Assembly (NCBI GenBank): GCA_963739345.1
Contig: CAVUAA010000001.1
Location: 744,001-808,000, forward strand
Direction: 5' to 3'
DNA from: CAVUAA01 sp963739345
Lineage (GTDB): Bacteria > Chlamydiota > Chlamydiia > Chlamydiales > JAFEGQ01
Length of the DNA stretch: 64,000 bases
Made by a program: the position numbers and the translations under genes
The notes under the pieces: model-generated
The model's database searches: none
What the model was told of the DNA's origin: nothing
Seen by the model: only the letters and a program-made list of their open reading frames with translations
Part shown: one piece after another, positions 26,132 to 34,776 of the stretch
Numbering within the stretch: the first letter of the stretch is position 1
Layout: each line of letters opens with the position of its first letter

Positions 26132-26228
26132 TTCTTCACTCTAACTGCATCAATCAAATTCTTGAAGTTTCGCGAAAACCCCCCATTGTGTTAGAGTTCT
26201 GTCTCTTAAGAAGATCTGGAGATGAATC

Positions 26229-26504
26229 ATGGGCAAACGCTGTCAACTGACTGGAAAAAAACCGTGCAAAGGTCGCACCTACGTGACCCGCGGAATTGCA
26301 AAGAAGAATAAGGGAATCGGCCTCAACATCACAGGGAAGACGAAGCGTCGCTTCACTCCCAACCTGATGAAAAAGCGCTTCTGGCTCCCTGAAGAGAAGC
26401 GGTGGGTCACCCTCACCCTTTCAACCAGTGCGATTCGGACGATCGACAAGATCGGCATCTACAAAGCTGTCGCACGGATGCGCAAGGCAGGCGAAAAAGT
26501 CTAA
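26229..26504 (+). CDS. rpmB: 50S ribosomal protein L28
   Basis: 91 residues. MGKRCQLTGKKPCKGRTYVT, then NLMKKRFWLPEEKRWVTLTL and ST-SAIRTIDKIGIYKAV are the family's conserved blocks. In Chlamydia this gene directly follows malQ; here about 17 kb lies between them. The stop abuts the GTG start of the next gene. Confidence 0.97.
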   Translation: MGKRCQLTGKKPCKGRTYVTRGIAKKNKGIGLNITGKTKRRFTPNLMKKRFWLPEEKRWVTLTLSTSAIRTIDKIGIYKAVARMRKAGEKV

Positions 26505-28214
26505 GTGCGGAATTTTCTCCGCACGCTCCGCCGTGAGGGGGAGATCGTCGATGTCTTTGAGCCGGTCGATCCCCATCTCGAGCTAGCCGAAATTCATCGC
26601 CGCGTGGCGGCCGCCGACGGTCCCGCCCTCCTCTTTCACAATGTGAAAGGGAGCTCCTTCCCCGTCGCCACCAACCTCTTTGGTTCCCTCAAGCGGGTCG
26701 AGCTCGCCTTCCCCACCCGTCCCGAGCAGCTGGTACGCGATCTGGTCAATCTCGCAACTGGCGAATTCCCCCCACCTCTCTGGAAAAACCGAAAAACCCT
26801 CGGCAAATTGCTCAAACTGGGCAGCCGCAAGAAGAAAAGCGGCCCTGTCCTTGAGCGAACGATGGCAAAGACCGACCTTGAGAAGCTCCCCCTCCTCACC
26901 AGCTGGCCAGAAGACGGCGGTCCCTTCATCACCCTCCCCCTCGTCTACACCCAATCGCCCCACAATGGCACCTCCAACCTCGGCATGTACCGGATCCACC
27001 GCTACGATAAGGAGACCACCGGCCTCCACTGGCAGATTGGCAAAGGGGGTGGTTTTCACTACCACCAGGCCGAGCAGCTAGACCAGCCCCTCCCCGTCTC
27101 CATCTTTGTCGGCGGCCACCCTGCCCTTATGCTCTCTGCCATCGCCCCCCTCCCCGAGAACGTCCCCGAGCTAATGCTCACCTCTCTTCTTCAAGGCAAG
27201 AAGTTGAACTTGGTGCAGAAGAAGGGATGGGATCATCCGGTGATCGCCGAGGCCGAATTTGCCCTCGTTGGCCACGCCGAACCCCACAAACGACGACTCG
27301 AAGGCCCCTTTGGCGACCACTACGGCTACTACAGCCTCGCCCACGACTTCCCCATCTTCAACTGCAAAAAAATCCACCACCGCAAAGATGCCATCTACCC
27401 CGCCACCGTCGTCGGCAAGCCCCGCCAGGAAGACTTCTACATCGGCGACTTCCTCCAAGAGCTCCTCTCCCCCCTCTTTCCCGTCGTCATACCGGGCGTC
27501 CGCGACCTGTGGAGCTATGGCGAGACCGGCTTCCACTCCCTCTCCGCCGCCGTCGTCCGTGAGCGCTACCACCGCGAGTGCATGGCCTCAGCGTTCCGCA
27601 TCCTCGGCGAAGGGCAGCTCTCCCTCACCAAGTTCCTCCTCCTCACCGACCAACCCACCGACCTGCGCGATTTCCGCACCACCCTCACCACCGTCCTCGA
27701 GCGTTTCCGCCCCGAGACCGACCTCTTCATCTTCTCCAACCTCTCCCTCGACACCCTCGACTACACCGGCCCCGAGCTCAACAAAGGGTCGCGCGGCATC
27801 ATGCTTGGCATCGGACCCAAGATTCGCGATCTCCCCACCATCGCACCTCCTGGCGCCATCGCCTTCTGCCCCGGCTGCCTCGTCGTCGACCAACCGATCG
27901 AAAACTGCAACGAGTGGCCCCTCGTCATCCTTGTCGACGATGCAAAAAAAGCGACCCAAAACGTCACCACTTTCCTCTGGACCGTCTTCACCCGCTTTGA
28001 GCCCGCCGCCGATATCACCGCCCAATCGAGCACCGTCCACCGCCACCACATCTGCTACTCCGGTTCCATCCACATCGACGCCCGGATGAAGCCCTCCTAC
28101 CCCAAAGAGGTGCTCTGCGACTCAGGCACCCACTCCCTCGTCACTGATCGCTGGAGCAACTATTTCCCTGACAAAATGGAAATGGGTGACTCTCAATCAG
28201 CTCACGTGAGTTGA
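26505..28214 (+). CDS. UbiD-family decarboxylase
   Basis: 569 residues, matching the chlamydial UbiD-like protein in the same position after rpmB. MRNFLRTLRREGEIVDVFEP is the usual start; conserved blocks include HRYDKETTGLHWQIGKGGG, VFVGGHPAL-type SIFVGGHPALMLSAIAP, and EGPFGDHYGYYS with the E-x(4)-H/Y region used to hold prenylated FMN. The family decarboxylates aromatic or alpha,beta-unsaturated acids; in menaquinone-making chlamydiae the substrate is uncertain. GTG start at 26505 is forced by the rpmB stop. No ubiX partner is in this window. Confidence 0.9.
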   Translation: MRNFLRTLRREGEIVDVFEPVDPHLELAEIHRRVAAADGPALLFHNVKGSSFPVATNLFGSLKRVELAFPTRPEQLVRDLVNLATGEFPPPLWKNRKTLGKLLKLGSRKKKSGPVLERTMAKTDLEKLPLLTSWPEDGGPFITLPLVYTQSPHNGTSNLGMYRIHRYDKETTGLHWQIGKGGGFHYHQAEQLDQPLPVSIFVGGHPALMLSAIAPLPENVPELMLTSLLQGKKLNLVQKKGWDHPVIAEAEFALVGHAEPHKRRLEGPFGDHYGYYSLAHDFPIFNCKKIHHRKDAIYPATVVGKPRQEDFYIGDFLQELLSPLFPVVIPGVRDLWSYGETGFHSLSAAVVRERYHRECMASAFRILGEGQLSLTKFLLLTDQPTDLRDFRTTLTTVLERFRPETDLFIFSNLSLDTLDYTGPELNKGSRGIMLGIGPKIRDLPTIAPPGAIAFCPGCLVVDQPIENCNEWPLVILVDDAKKATQNVTTFLWTVFTRFEPAADITAQSSTVHRHHICYSGSIHIDARMKPSYPKEVLCDSGTHSLVTDRWSNYFPDKMEMGDSQSAHVS

Positions 28215-29152
28215 GAAAGCTCCTCTTCCGCCTAGCTCTCGCTGCTCTCGCTGTCACCTTTATCCTCACTGCCCGCCTTGCCACAGTCCCCTCCCTCCCA
28301 ACTCCCGACTCCCCTCCCAGATTTTACTCCACCCAAACCCGCGACGACCTCGAGCTCTCCCTTTCCGGCGCCATCAAGCGGGCTAACCACTCCGTCCACC
28401 TCGCCATCTACACCCTCACCGACCGCAAACTGCTCCGCGCCCTCTCTGACGCCGCTGCCCGCGGCTGCACCGTCCACGTCGCCTACGACGCCAAAGCTGG
28501 CCGCCCCAAACTCTCCCCCGCCGTCCACCGCCTCCCCCGCCGCCTCAGCGGCCTCATGCACCGCAAAATCCTCGTCATCGACTCCCAAGAAGTCTGGCTC
28601 GGCTCCGCCAACTTCACCTATGAATCGCTCCGCATCCACGACAACCTCATCTGTGCCCTCAACTCCGCCCCCCTCGCTGCCGACCTCATCGCCGCCATCA
28701 CCGGCCAAAAACCCACCCCTCCCCCCCGCCTCTACCCCGATGGCATCGAGCTCTGGCTCCTCCCCGAGGACAAAGAGGCCCTCCTCCGTCTCACCTCCCT
28801 CCTCGACTCAGCAAAGAGCCGCATCCGCGTCGCCATGTTCACCTGGACCCACCCCACTCTCACCGCCGCCGTCATCCGCGCCCACAACCGGGGCGTCGAC
28901 ACCCACATCTCCCTTGACGCCACCTCCGCCCACGGCGCCAGCGCTCCTGCCTACCACCAACTCCTCGAAGCTGGCGTCCCCATCACCTGCAGTGCAGGCC
29001 CGGGCCTCCTCCACCACAAACTCGCCCAGGTAGACGACACCCTCGTCATCGGCTCAGCTAATTGGACCCGCGCCGCCTTTACCCGCAACCAGGACTGCTT
29101 CCTCATCATTCCCGAAATAAATTCGCCCCCCCAACTCGCTGTCCTCCAATAA
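28211..29152 (+). CDS. Phospholipase D-family protein with signal peptide/anchor
   Basis: 313 residues with two HKD half-sites: LMHRKILVIDSQEVWLGSANFTYESLRIHDN (HxK(x)4D at about residue 117) and LHHKLAQVDDTLVIGSANWTRAAFTRNQD (about 255). The N-terminus RKLLFRLALAALAVTFILTA is a signal peptide or anchor. The start is probably the TTG at 28211, overlapping the ubiD-like stop. Same position as the PLD gene after the UbiD homologue in Chlamydia, so orthology is likely. Envelope phospholipase or nuclease; the substrate cannot be told from sequence. Confidence 0.9.
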   Translation: MRKLLFRLALAALAVTFILTARLATVPSLPTPDSPPRFYSTQTRDDLELSLSGAIKRANHSVHLAIYTLTDRKLLRALSDAAARGCTVHVAYDAKAGRPKLSPAVHRLPRRLSGLMHRKILVIDSQEVWLGSANFTYESLRIHDNLICALNSAPLAADLIAAITGQKPTPPPRLYPDGIELWLLPEDKEALLRLTSLLDSAKSRIRVAMFTWTHPTLTAAVIRAHNRGVDTHISLDATSAHGASAPAYHQLLEAGVPITCSAGPGLLHHKLAQVDDTLVIGSANWTRAAFTRNQDCFLIIPEINSPPQLAVLQ

Positions 29153-29237
29153 CCTAAGTCGCGAATTTGAATTCCTGTACCCAACATACAGGTTTTCGGC
29201 CGAAAACATGTAGGCAAATGTAGACGTCAACATCGGG

Positions 29238-29527
29238 CCGGCCCCGGAGGGGCCGACGTGTTTAGCGCGGAGTGAAATTAGTGCCCGCAGGGCACGATGT
29301 AACCCCGGGATGCGTGTATTCTCCTCTACGACAGGGGTCATCAGGCATCCCGGACCTATCCGGTTCCCTCAACGAATTGATGTCCAACGTGAGTCTCGTG
29401 ATGAGGGTTTCCCCCGTCGTTTGTCATCACACACATATCCCGGGGTTACGTCCTGCGCGCCGGGCCGAAGGCCCGACCGCGCAGTGACTCCACCACCGCG
29501 CTAAACGCGTTGGCCCCTCCGGGGCCA
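29238..29527. repeat. 290-base inverted-repeat element, structured non-coding region
   Basis: The outer arms (GGCCCCGGAGGGGCCGACG at 29240 and its near-complement ending at 29526) continue inward with GTTTAGCGCGG, and a second pair (GTAACCCCGGGAT with ATCCCGGGGTTAC) lies nearer the centre. Several arms are hairpins themselves (GGCCCCGGAGGGGCC, GTGCCCGCAGGGCAC, CGGGCCGAAGGCCCG). The 443 bases between the PLD gene and dapB hold no convincing ORF. It resembles a MITE or structured RNA; no known riboswitch class was recognised. Confidence 0.75.
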
Positions 29528-29595
29528 GTCCTATGTCAAGGATAGCCGCCCCGTGCAGTAGGGAGATAATGGCTCGGTGGGGTAGAATGTTGGAG

Positions 29596-30192
29596 ATGAA
29601 GATTGCACTGCACGGACATGGGAAGATGGGAAAGGCGATTGAGCGATTGCACGACGGGCCCGTCGTGCAGCTCGCAGAGTGCGACGTACTCATCGATTTC
29701 TCACACGCAGAGGCGGTGCTCGACTGTGTTGAAAAGGCATGTCAAGCTGGATGCGATCTGGTGATCGGAACGACAAATTGGGAAAAGGATCTTCCGCATG
29801 TCAAGCAAATGATCGAGAAAGCGGGTATCGGCTGCCTTTACGCACCCAATTTCTCCATCGGAATGGCCCTCTTTGTGAAACTTGCCGAACAGGCTAAACA
29901 ACTGCTGCGTGACTACGAAGTATCGGGCGTTGAAATACACCACAGCGCGAAAAAGGACGCCCCGTCTGGCACTGCCAAACTACTGGATGTCCCCTTTTCA
30001 AGCGTCCGGGTGGGAAAAGTCCCCGGCACCCACACGCTCATCTTTGATTCAGAAGTCGACACCATCGAACTCACTCATCGCGCCCGCAGCCGCGATGGCT
30101 TCGCATCCGGCGCTCTACAAGCGGCCCGTTGGGTGCGGGGCAAGAAAGGGCTCTTTACTCTAGACGATATGCTTGCTACCCTGAGCGTGTGA
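29596..30192 (+). CDS. dapB: 4-hydroxy-tetrahydrodipicolinate reductase (short form)
   Basis: Second committed step of the lysine/meso-DAP branch. The ATG at 29596 gives MKIALHGHGKMGKAIERL, a G-x-G-x-M-G nucleotide site, whereas the longer frame upstream is out of family. VLIDFSHAEA, VIGTTNW, NFSIGMAL and EIHHSAKKDAPSGTA are the family blocks, including the catalytic HH and Lys. 198 residues is about 50 short of usual, lost mainly after the nucleotide fold and in the dimerisation part. Overlaps dapA by one base. First gene of the dapB-dapA-asd-dapL operon. Confidence 0.93.
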   Translation: MKIALHGHGKMGKAIERLHDGPVVQLAECDVLIDFSHAEAVLDCVEKACQAGCDLVIGTTNWEKDLPHVKQMIEKAGIGCLYAPNFSIGMALFVKLAEQAKQLLRDYEVSGVEIHHSAKKDAPSGTAKLLDVPFSSVRVGKVPGTHTLIFDSEVDTIELTHRARSRDGFASGALQAARWVRGKKGLFTLDDMLATLSV

Positions 30193-31088
30193 TGCAACTC
30201 AGTGGTCTATACACAGCAATGGTCTCCCCTTTCGCCGCAGACGGCTCGCTTGACGAGGCCGGCTTCTGCGAGAATTTGAAGTTTCAGCAGAAGTCTGGAG
30301 TGGATGGAGTGGTGATCGCCGGGTCGACCGGTGAGGGGGCCGTCCTCACAGATGCTGAGCGGGAGAGGCTGGTGGAGCTGGCCGTCGAGCGGGTGGGGGG
30401 CCGGATGCAGGTGATCGTCGGCTGCGGCACCAACTCCACCCCCTCCACCATCGCTCGCATTGAAAGGGCGAAGACCCTTGGCGCCGACGCCGCCCTCGTC
30501 GTCACCCCCTACTATAACAAGCCGACCCAGCGAGGCATCTATAGCCACTTCGAAGCCATTGCTCACGCCGTGGAGTTCCCCATCATCGTCTACAATCACC
30601 CCGGACGCACCGGCACCAACATCGAGCCGCTCACCCTCGCCCAGATCGCCACCCTCCCCCATGTGATCGGCGTCAAGGACTCCCACGACGACATCAACGC
30701 CTTCTCCGACATCCTCCATCACACCGAAGGGATGGAATTTTCCGTGATGAAGGGGGACGACATCCAAATCCTCCCCGCCATGGCTCTTGGCGCTAATGGC
30801 CTCATCTCCATCCTCAGCAACCTCGTTCCCGTCCCCATGGCTCATCTGGTCGCTGCCTTGGATGCGGGCGACCTTCCGACCGCACGGGAGCTCCACTTCC
30901 GCCTCCTCCCCCTCTTCAAGGGGATGGCCTTCGAGACCAATCCCATCCCCGTCAAAGAGGCGATGAACCTCTGCGCCCTCCCCGCCGGCCCCACTCGCCT
31001 TCCGCTCACCCCCATGAGCGAGCCCCACCAAGCCGCCCTCCACCAACTCCTCTCAGATGCTGGATTACTACCATGCGCGTCGGTCTAA
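30192..31088 (+). CDS. dapA: 4-hydroxy-tetrahydrodipicolinate synthase
   Basis: Condenses aspartate semialdehyde with pyruvate. The ATG at 30192 (MQLSGLYTAMVSPFAADGSL) overlaps the dapB stop. 298 residues. The Schiff-base Lys is in HVIGVKDSHDD, the catalytic Tyr in IIVYNHPGRTG, and GSTGEGAVLTDAER and TPYYNKPTQRG are the other signatures. The last 16 bases overlap asd. Length and motifs are complete. Confidence 0.97.
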   Translation: MQLSGLYTAMVSPFAADGSLDEAGFCENLKFQQKSGVDGVVIAGSTGEGAVLTDAERERLVELAVERVGGRMQVIVGCGTNSTPSTIARIERAKTLGADAALVVTPYYNKPTQRGIYSHFEAIAHAVEFPIIVYNHPGRTGTNIEPLTLAQIATLPHVIGVKDSHDDINAFSDILHHTEGMEFSVMKGDDIQILPAMALGANGLISILSNLVPVPMAHLVAALDAGDLPTARELHFRLLPLFKGMAFETNPIPVKEAMNLCALPAGPTRLPLTPMSEPHQAALHQLLSDAGLLPCASV

Positions 31089-32005
31089 TTGGGGCCACCG
31101 GAATGGTGGGACAGCACTACCTCCACCTCCTCCAAAACCACCCCTGGTTCGAGCTCACCCACGTCGCCGCCTCCAAAGAACGGACAGAGGAGCCCTATCC
31201 TCAGGACAACTGGTTTGCACCAGGTGCTCCCCCTAAACTGACGCTCGACTCCCCCGAAAACCCCGACTGTGACCTCCTCTTCCTCGCCGCCGACTGCGAT
31301 CCCCTCCCCTACGTAGAAAACGGCATCCATGTCGTCGCCTCCTCCTCACTTCTCAGAAAAAATCCTCAAGTTCCAGTGATCATCCCTGAGATCAACGGCG
31401 ACCAGGAGTGGCCTCTTCGAATCGCCTGTAAGCCCAACTGCGCCGTCCAATCGTTCCTCCTTCCCCTCTGGCCCCTCCACCGACGGTTTGGGATCGAACG
31501 GGTCACCGTCACCACCCTCCAGAGCCTCAGTGGCGGTGGCCTCTCCCTCATGAACACCACCAACCCCAACCCCTTCATCCCCGGCGAAGAGGAGAAGTGC
31601 GAGTCCGAACCCTTTAAGATCTTCGGCACCACCTTCCCCCTCTCCGTCTCCTGCCACCGGGTCTCCCGCCCCTTTGGCCACACCGCACAAGTCTCCGTCG
31701 CCTTCCACACTCAGCCCACCCGCGAACAGATTCTCGATGCATGGAATACCTACCCTGGCCTCGACCTCCCCACCGCTCCAAAACAACCCATCCGCTACAT
31801 CGACGGCCCCCTTCCCCTCGACCCCATGAGCGTCACCGTCAACCGCCTCCATGAGTGCCCCGCCCTCCAGTGGCGGTTCACCGCCCTCTCTCACAACGTC
31901 ATCCGCGGGGCCGCAGGTGGCGGCCTCCTCATCGCCGAACAATGGTATCAACGTGAAAAAGAATCCCCACTTCACTCAGCTTCCGAAGAGCTACCTGTTT
32001 CCTGA
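31073..32005 (+). CDS. asd: Aspartate-semialdehyde dehydrogenase
   Basis: Makes the aspartate semialdehyde consumed by DapA. 310 residues; VGLIGATGMVGQHYLHLL is the NADP site, the catalytic Cys is in IACKPNCAVQSFLLPLWPL, and the substrate His is in SVSCHRVSRPFGHT. Sequence features fit the archaeal/fungal-type enzyme used by chlamydiae. Its 3' end encloses the dapL start. The aspartokinase gene that lies between dapA and asd in Chlamydia is absent from this operon. Confidence 0.93.
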   Translation: MRVGLIGATGMVGQHYLHLLQNHPWFELTHVAASKERTEEPYPQDNWFAPGAPPKLTLDSPENPDCDLLFLAADCDPLPYVENGIHVVASSSLLRKNPQVPVIIPEINGDQEWPLRIACKPNCAVQSFLLPLWPLHRRFGIERVTVTTLQSLSGGGLSLMNTTNPNPFIPGEEEKCESEPFKIFGTTFPLSVSCHRVSRPFGHTAQVSVAFHTQPTREQILDAWNTYPGLDLPTAPKQPIRYIDGPLPLDPMSVTVNRLHECPALQWRFTALSHNVIRGAAGGGLLIAEQWYQREKESPLHSASEELPVS

Positions 32006-32996
32006 AGTCGAACGACGGGTTCAGGAGTTCAAACAGCAACACCCCAACGTCGAACTGACCAACCTCGGCATCGGCGACGTCTGCCACTCTCTCCCTCAGC
32101 CCATCATTGACGCCATGCAAGCCCAAGCTGCCAAAACCTACGGCTACGGCCCAGCAGAAGGGTGGCCCTCCCTCCGCGCTGCCATCGCCGACCGCATTTA
32201 CGGCGGCCGCCTCTCCCCCGACGAGATCTTTGTGAGCGATGGGGCCAAGCCCGACTTCGCCCGCCTCCAGCTCCTCTTCGACCGCGATGCCTCCCTCTAC
32301 GTGCAAGACCCCGCCTACCCCGTCTACCTCGACCTCGCCCGCCTCTCCGGCCGCCCCCTCGCTCCCCTCGACCAGGCCGACATCATCTGCTGGTGTTCTC
32401 CCAACAACCCCACCGGCCACGCCTCCACTGAACAAGAACTCGCCCACCTCGTCTCCCTGCAAAAACCCATCCTCTTCGACGCCGCCTACGCCCCCTTCAT
32501 CCAAGACCCCTCCCTCCCCCGCACTATCTTTGACATCCCAGGCTCAGACCCCCTCGCCATCGAGCTCGGCTCCTTCTCCAAGCTCGCCGGCTTCACCGGC
32601 GTCCGCCTTGGCTGGACCGCCATCCGCAAAACCCACCCCCTCCATGCTCCCTGGATCCGCCTCCTCAACACCACCTTCAACGGCCCCTCCGCCATCGCCC
32701 AAGCTGGCGGCCTCGCCGCCCTCACCACCGCCTGGCCCGCCGTCCAAGCCCACGTCCAAACCTACTCTGACAACGCCGCCCACCTCGCCGGCCACCCCAC
32801 CAACGCCCCCTACATCTGGAAAGAGTTCCCTGGTGAAACCTCCTGGGCCGCCTTCGACCGCCACCTCCACGACCACCACCTCATCACCACCCCCGGCTCC
32901 GGCTTCGGCCCCGCCGGCGAATCCTTCCTCCGCTTCAGCGCCTTCTCCACCTTGACGTCATCCACACAGATCCCTCACAATATCCTCCTCAAGTAA
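31953..32996 (+). CDS. dapL: LL-diaminopimelate aminotransferase (PLP, class I/II)
   Basis: Converts tetrahydrodipicolinate directly to LL-DAP, the chlamydial and plant shortcut. The likely start is GTG 31953 (VKKNPHFTQLPKSYLFPEV), inside asd, because further upstream is out-of-family sequence. NLGIGDVCHSLPQPI at the N-terminus, CWCSPNNPTGHAST, the PLP Lys in LGSFSKLAGFTGVRLGW and a C-terminal RFSAF block fit. About 347 residues, slightly shorter than the ~390-410 usual. Completes dapB-dapA-asd-dapL, so peptidoglycan meso-DAP precursors can be made if LysC and DapF are encoded elsewhere. Confidence 0.93.
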   Translation: MKKNPHFTQLPKSYLFPEVERRVQEFKQQHPNVELTNLGIGDVCHSLPQPIIDAMQAQAAKTYGYGPAEGWPSLRAAIADRIYGGRLSPDEIFVSDGAKPDFARLQLLFDRDASLYVQDPAYPVYLDLARLSGRPLAPLDQADIICWCSPNNPTGHASTEQELAHLVSLQKPILFDAAYAPFIQDPSLPRTIFDIPGSDPLAIELGSFSKLAGFTGVRLGWTAIRKTHPLHAPWIRLLNTTFNGPSAIAQAGGLAALTTAWPAVQAHVQTYSDNAAHLAGHPTNAPYIWKEFPGETSWAAFDRHLHDHHLITTPGSGFGPAGESFLRFSAFSTLTSSTQIPHNILLK

Positions 32997-33011
32997 CCAA
33001 GGAGAGGGAAC

Positions 33012-33464
33012 ATGACAGAGAAAATCTCAGGGATGGGTCTTAGCGATTCCATGGGCCTTCTCACCTACCGAGCACCCATTTTAGGAAATACTAAGCTCTG
33101 CAAGGTCAAAATGGGCAAGGACACCCACCCCGTGGATGCGATCCTCTGGACCCGTAAAAGACTACTGATCGGCAACTTTCACCAGAACTGCTGGGTTATC
33201 CTCCTCAACGGAAAACCTCTAGTCAAACCACTAGCACTAGTTCTAAATACCCCGCCCTCCTTTTCCATCAAAAAAAACAAAACGGAAGAGCTCTGCCTCC
33301 ATATTGAGAATTTCGGGGACATTCGAATCACTTGCATAATGGAGGGACACCAAGAGGACGTCCATTTCAAAGACCAAAAAGGACGGGCTCTAAAGTTCTA
33401 TCCCGTTCTCAGTGAAAACCTGCAGGAACAGAAGGGAGTAACCCTCCACATGTTCGACAAGTGA
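33012..33464 (+). CDS. Unknown protein, 150 residues
   Basis: Good ribosome site (AAGGAGAGGGAAC-ATG). The product is soluble with an alternating beta pattern (LCKVKMGKDTHPVDAILWTR, CWVILLNGKPLVKP, DIRITCIMEGHQEDVHF). Less GC-rich than the dap operon before it. No family recognised; no signal peptide or membrane helix. It could be co-transcribed with dapL, only 15 bases upstream, but the composition change suggests an independent origin. Confidence 0.7.
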   Translation: MTEKISGMGLSDSMGLLTYRAPILGNTKLCKVKMGKDTHPVDAILWTRKRLLIGNFHQNCWVILLNGKPLVKPLALVLNTPPSFSIKKNKTEELCLHIENFGDIRITCIMEGHQEDVHFKDQKGRALKFYPVLSENLQEQKGVTLHMFDK

Positions 33465-33536
33465 AGCCATACTGAATTGACTTCTTGAGCAGAACTAGCT
33501 AATCTTTTCCTTCACACCCGGAATAGGAGTTAGAAA

Positions 33537-33890
33537 ATGTCAGGAGTTACGTTTGATGATGGAGTAGCGAGTCAATATCTCACCCCAAACACGTGGTGGA
33601 AATGGCTGCTTACCGGCAAGCTGGAGATCACGGAGAAGGAGGGGGAGAGGAAAGCCTATCTAGTTACCTTATTCCAGAAACACGAGCTCGGCGACGTGGC
33701 GTTCAAGCCGGCGTCGGCCCTACTCGAAGAGAACAAACTCAAGCTTTTCGACAAAAAGAAAAACGGTGAGGAGCTTAAGCTTGAAGGGTATCGGTGGAGC
33801 AAGCCAGGCGAGTTCAATGGACGCAATGCGCTGCTCGTGATTGGGCTAGTCAGTACGCTGGGGATGTTTTTCTTCGCTAGAAAGGTTTAA
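33537..33890 (+). CDS. Unknown tail-anchored protein, 117 residues
   Basis: Ribosome site GGAG 8 bases before ATG. A charged soluble domain (TWWKWLLTGKLEITEKEGER and KLKLFDKKKNGEELKLEGYRW) is followed by a C-terminal hydrophobic helix (ALLVIGLVSTLGMFFFARKV) ending in a basic tail, so the protein is probably inserted in a membrane by its C-terminus. Unknown function. The end overlaps the convergent tsaC gene by 14 bases. Confidence 0.7.
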   Translation: MSGVTFDDGVASQYLTPNTWWKWLLTGKLEITEKEGERKAYLVTLFQKHELGDVAFKPASALLEENKLKLFDKKKNGEELKLEGYRWSKPGEFNGRNALLVIGLVSTLGMFFFARKV

Positions 33891-34773
33891 TCGCAGACTG
33901 AGTTCGGTCGCGGAAGGTGCGCCACCGGTCGGTGGCGGGAAGGGCGAGGTCTAGGCAAGCCTCAGCGATCCCCTCTGCATCGAGTTGACGAAGAGCTGCG
34001 TAGAGACCGTGGAGCGCTTGGTCAGGATCGGTGGAGGGGCCGACGGCGATCACTCGGGTGGCGCGCGGGTATTCTCGATCAGAAAAGCCAATGACGGTGC
34101 CGCTGGTGCCGGCGGTGAGGTGAGCGCGGGGCTTGTAGTGAGGGAGCGCGGTGGCGGGGCCGTCGACGAGGGGGGGGCGGTAGCCGAGAATCTCTTCAAT
34201 CGCTTCTAGTGAGACAGCGCCCAGGCGGACGCATCGCCATTTTCCCTCTTCATAAATCAGGATGGTCGATTCGACTCCCTTGTTACAGGGGCCGCCGTCG
34301 ATGACGGGAAAGTCGGGGCCAAAGTCGGCCTCGACATGGTCGGGACGGGTAGCAGAGGGGAAGCCGGAGAGGTTGGCGGAGGGGGCGACGAGGGGGCCAG
34401 TTTGAGAGAGTAGCTGCTGCGCATCTGGATGGTTGGGGACGCGGAAGCCAGCGGTGGGGAGGTTGGCGCGGACGGGGGCTGGGATGAGGCCCTGGTCGAC
34501 CGGGAGGACGAGGGTGAGGCCGCCGGGCCAAAACTCGTCGGCCAGTTTGTAGAAGGTCTTGGGCTCGGTCACCAGGTAGGACTCAATGTCGTGGAGGTCA
34601 GCGGCGAGGATGAGGAGTGGATTGCGGGTGGGGCGCTGCTTGAGGGAGAAGAGAGCATCTAGCGCATCGCCATTTCGGAAGTCACAGGCGAGCCCATAGA
34701 CGGTATCGGTGGGGATGGCGACGATCTCGCCCGCTTTGATTCGCGTGACGGCCTCAGAGACTCCGATGTGCAA
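33877..34773 (-). CDS. tsaC: L-threonylcarbamoyladenylate synthase (YrdC/Sua5 family)
   Basis: Makes threonylcarbamoyl-AMP for tRNA t6A37. KAGEIVAIPTDTVYGLACDF, the RPTRNPLLIL-type KQRPTRNPL motif, FWPGGLTLVLP, VPNHPDAQQLL, APSANLSGFPSATRPDHV and VIDGGPCNKGVESTIL are complete family blocks in the first ~190 residues. The C-terminal ~100 residues are a diverged Sua5-like extension, intermediate in length between TsaC and Sua5. Stop of the sigma factor gene lies 3 bases upstream, so the two are co-transcribed. Confidence 0.94.
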   Translation of the reverse strand: MHIGVSEAVTRIKAGEIVAIPTDTVYGLACDFRNGDALDALFSLKQRPTRNPLLILAADLHDIESYLVTEPKTFYKLADEFWPGGLTLVLPVDQGLIPAPVRANLPTAGFRVPNHPDAQQLLSQTGPLVAPSANLSGFPSATRPDHVEADFGPDFPVIDGGPCNKGVESTILIYEEGKWRCVRLGAVSLEAIEEILGYRPPLVDGPATALPHYKPRAHLTAGTSGTVIGFSDREYPRATRVIAVGPSTDPDQALHGLYAALRQLDAEGIAEACLDLALPATDRWRTFRDRTQSAIKPF

Positions 34774-34776
34774 CGG

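Noticed and set aside
30207..31046. 279-codon minus-strand ORF
   Set aside because: Antisense shadow of dapA with the same low-complexity Gly/Glu/Asp composition.
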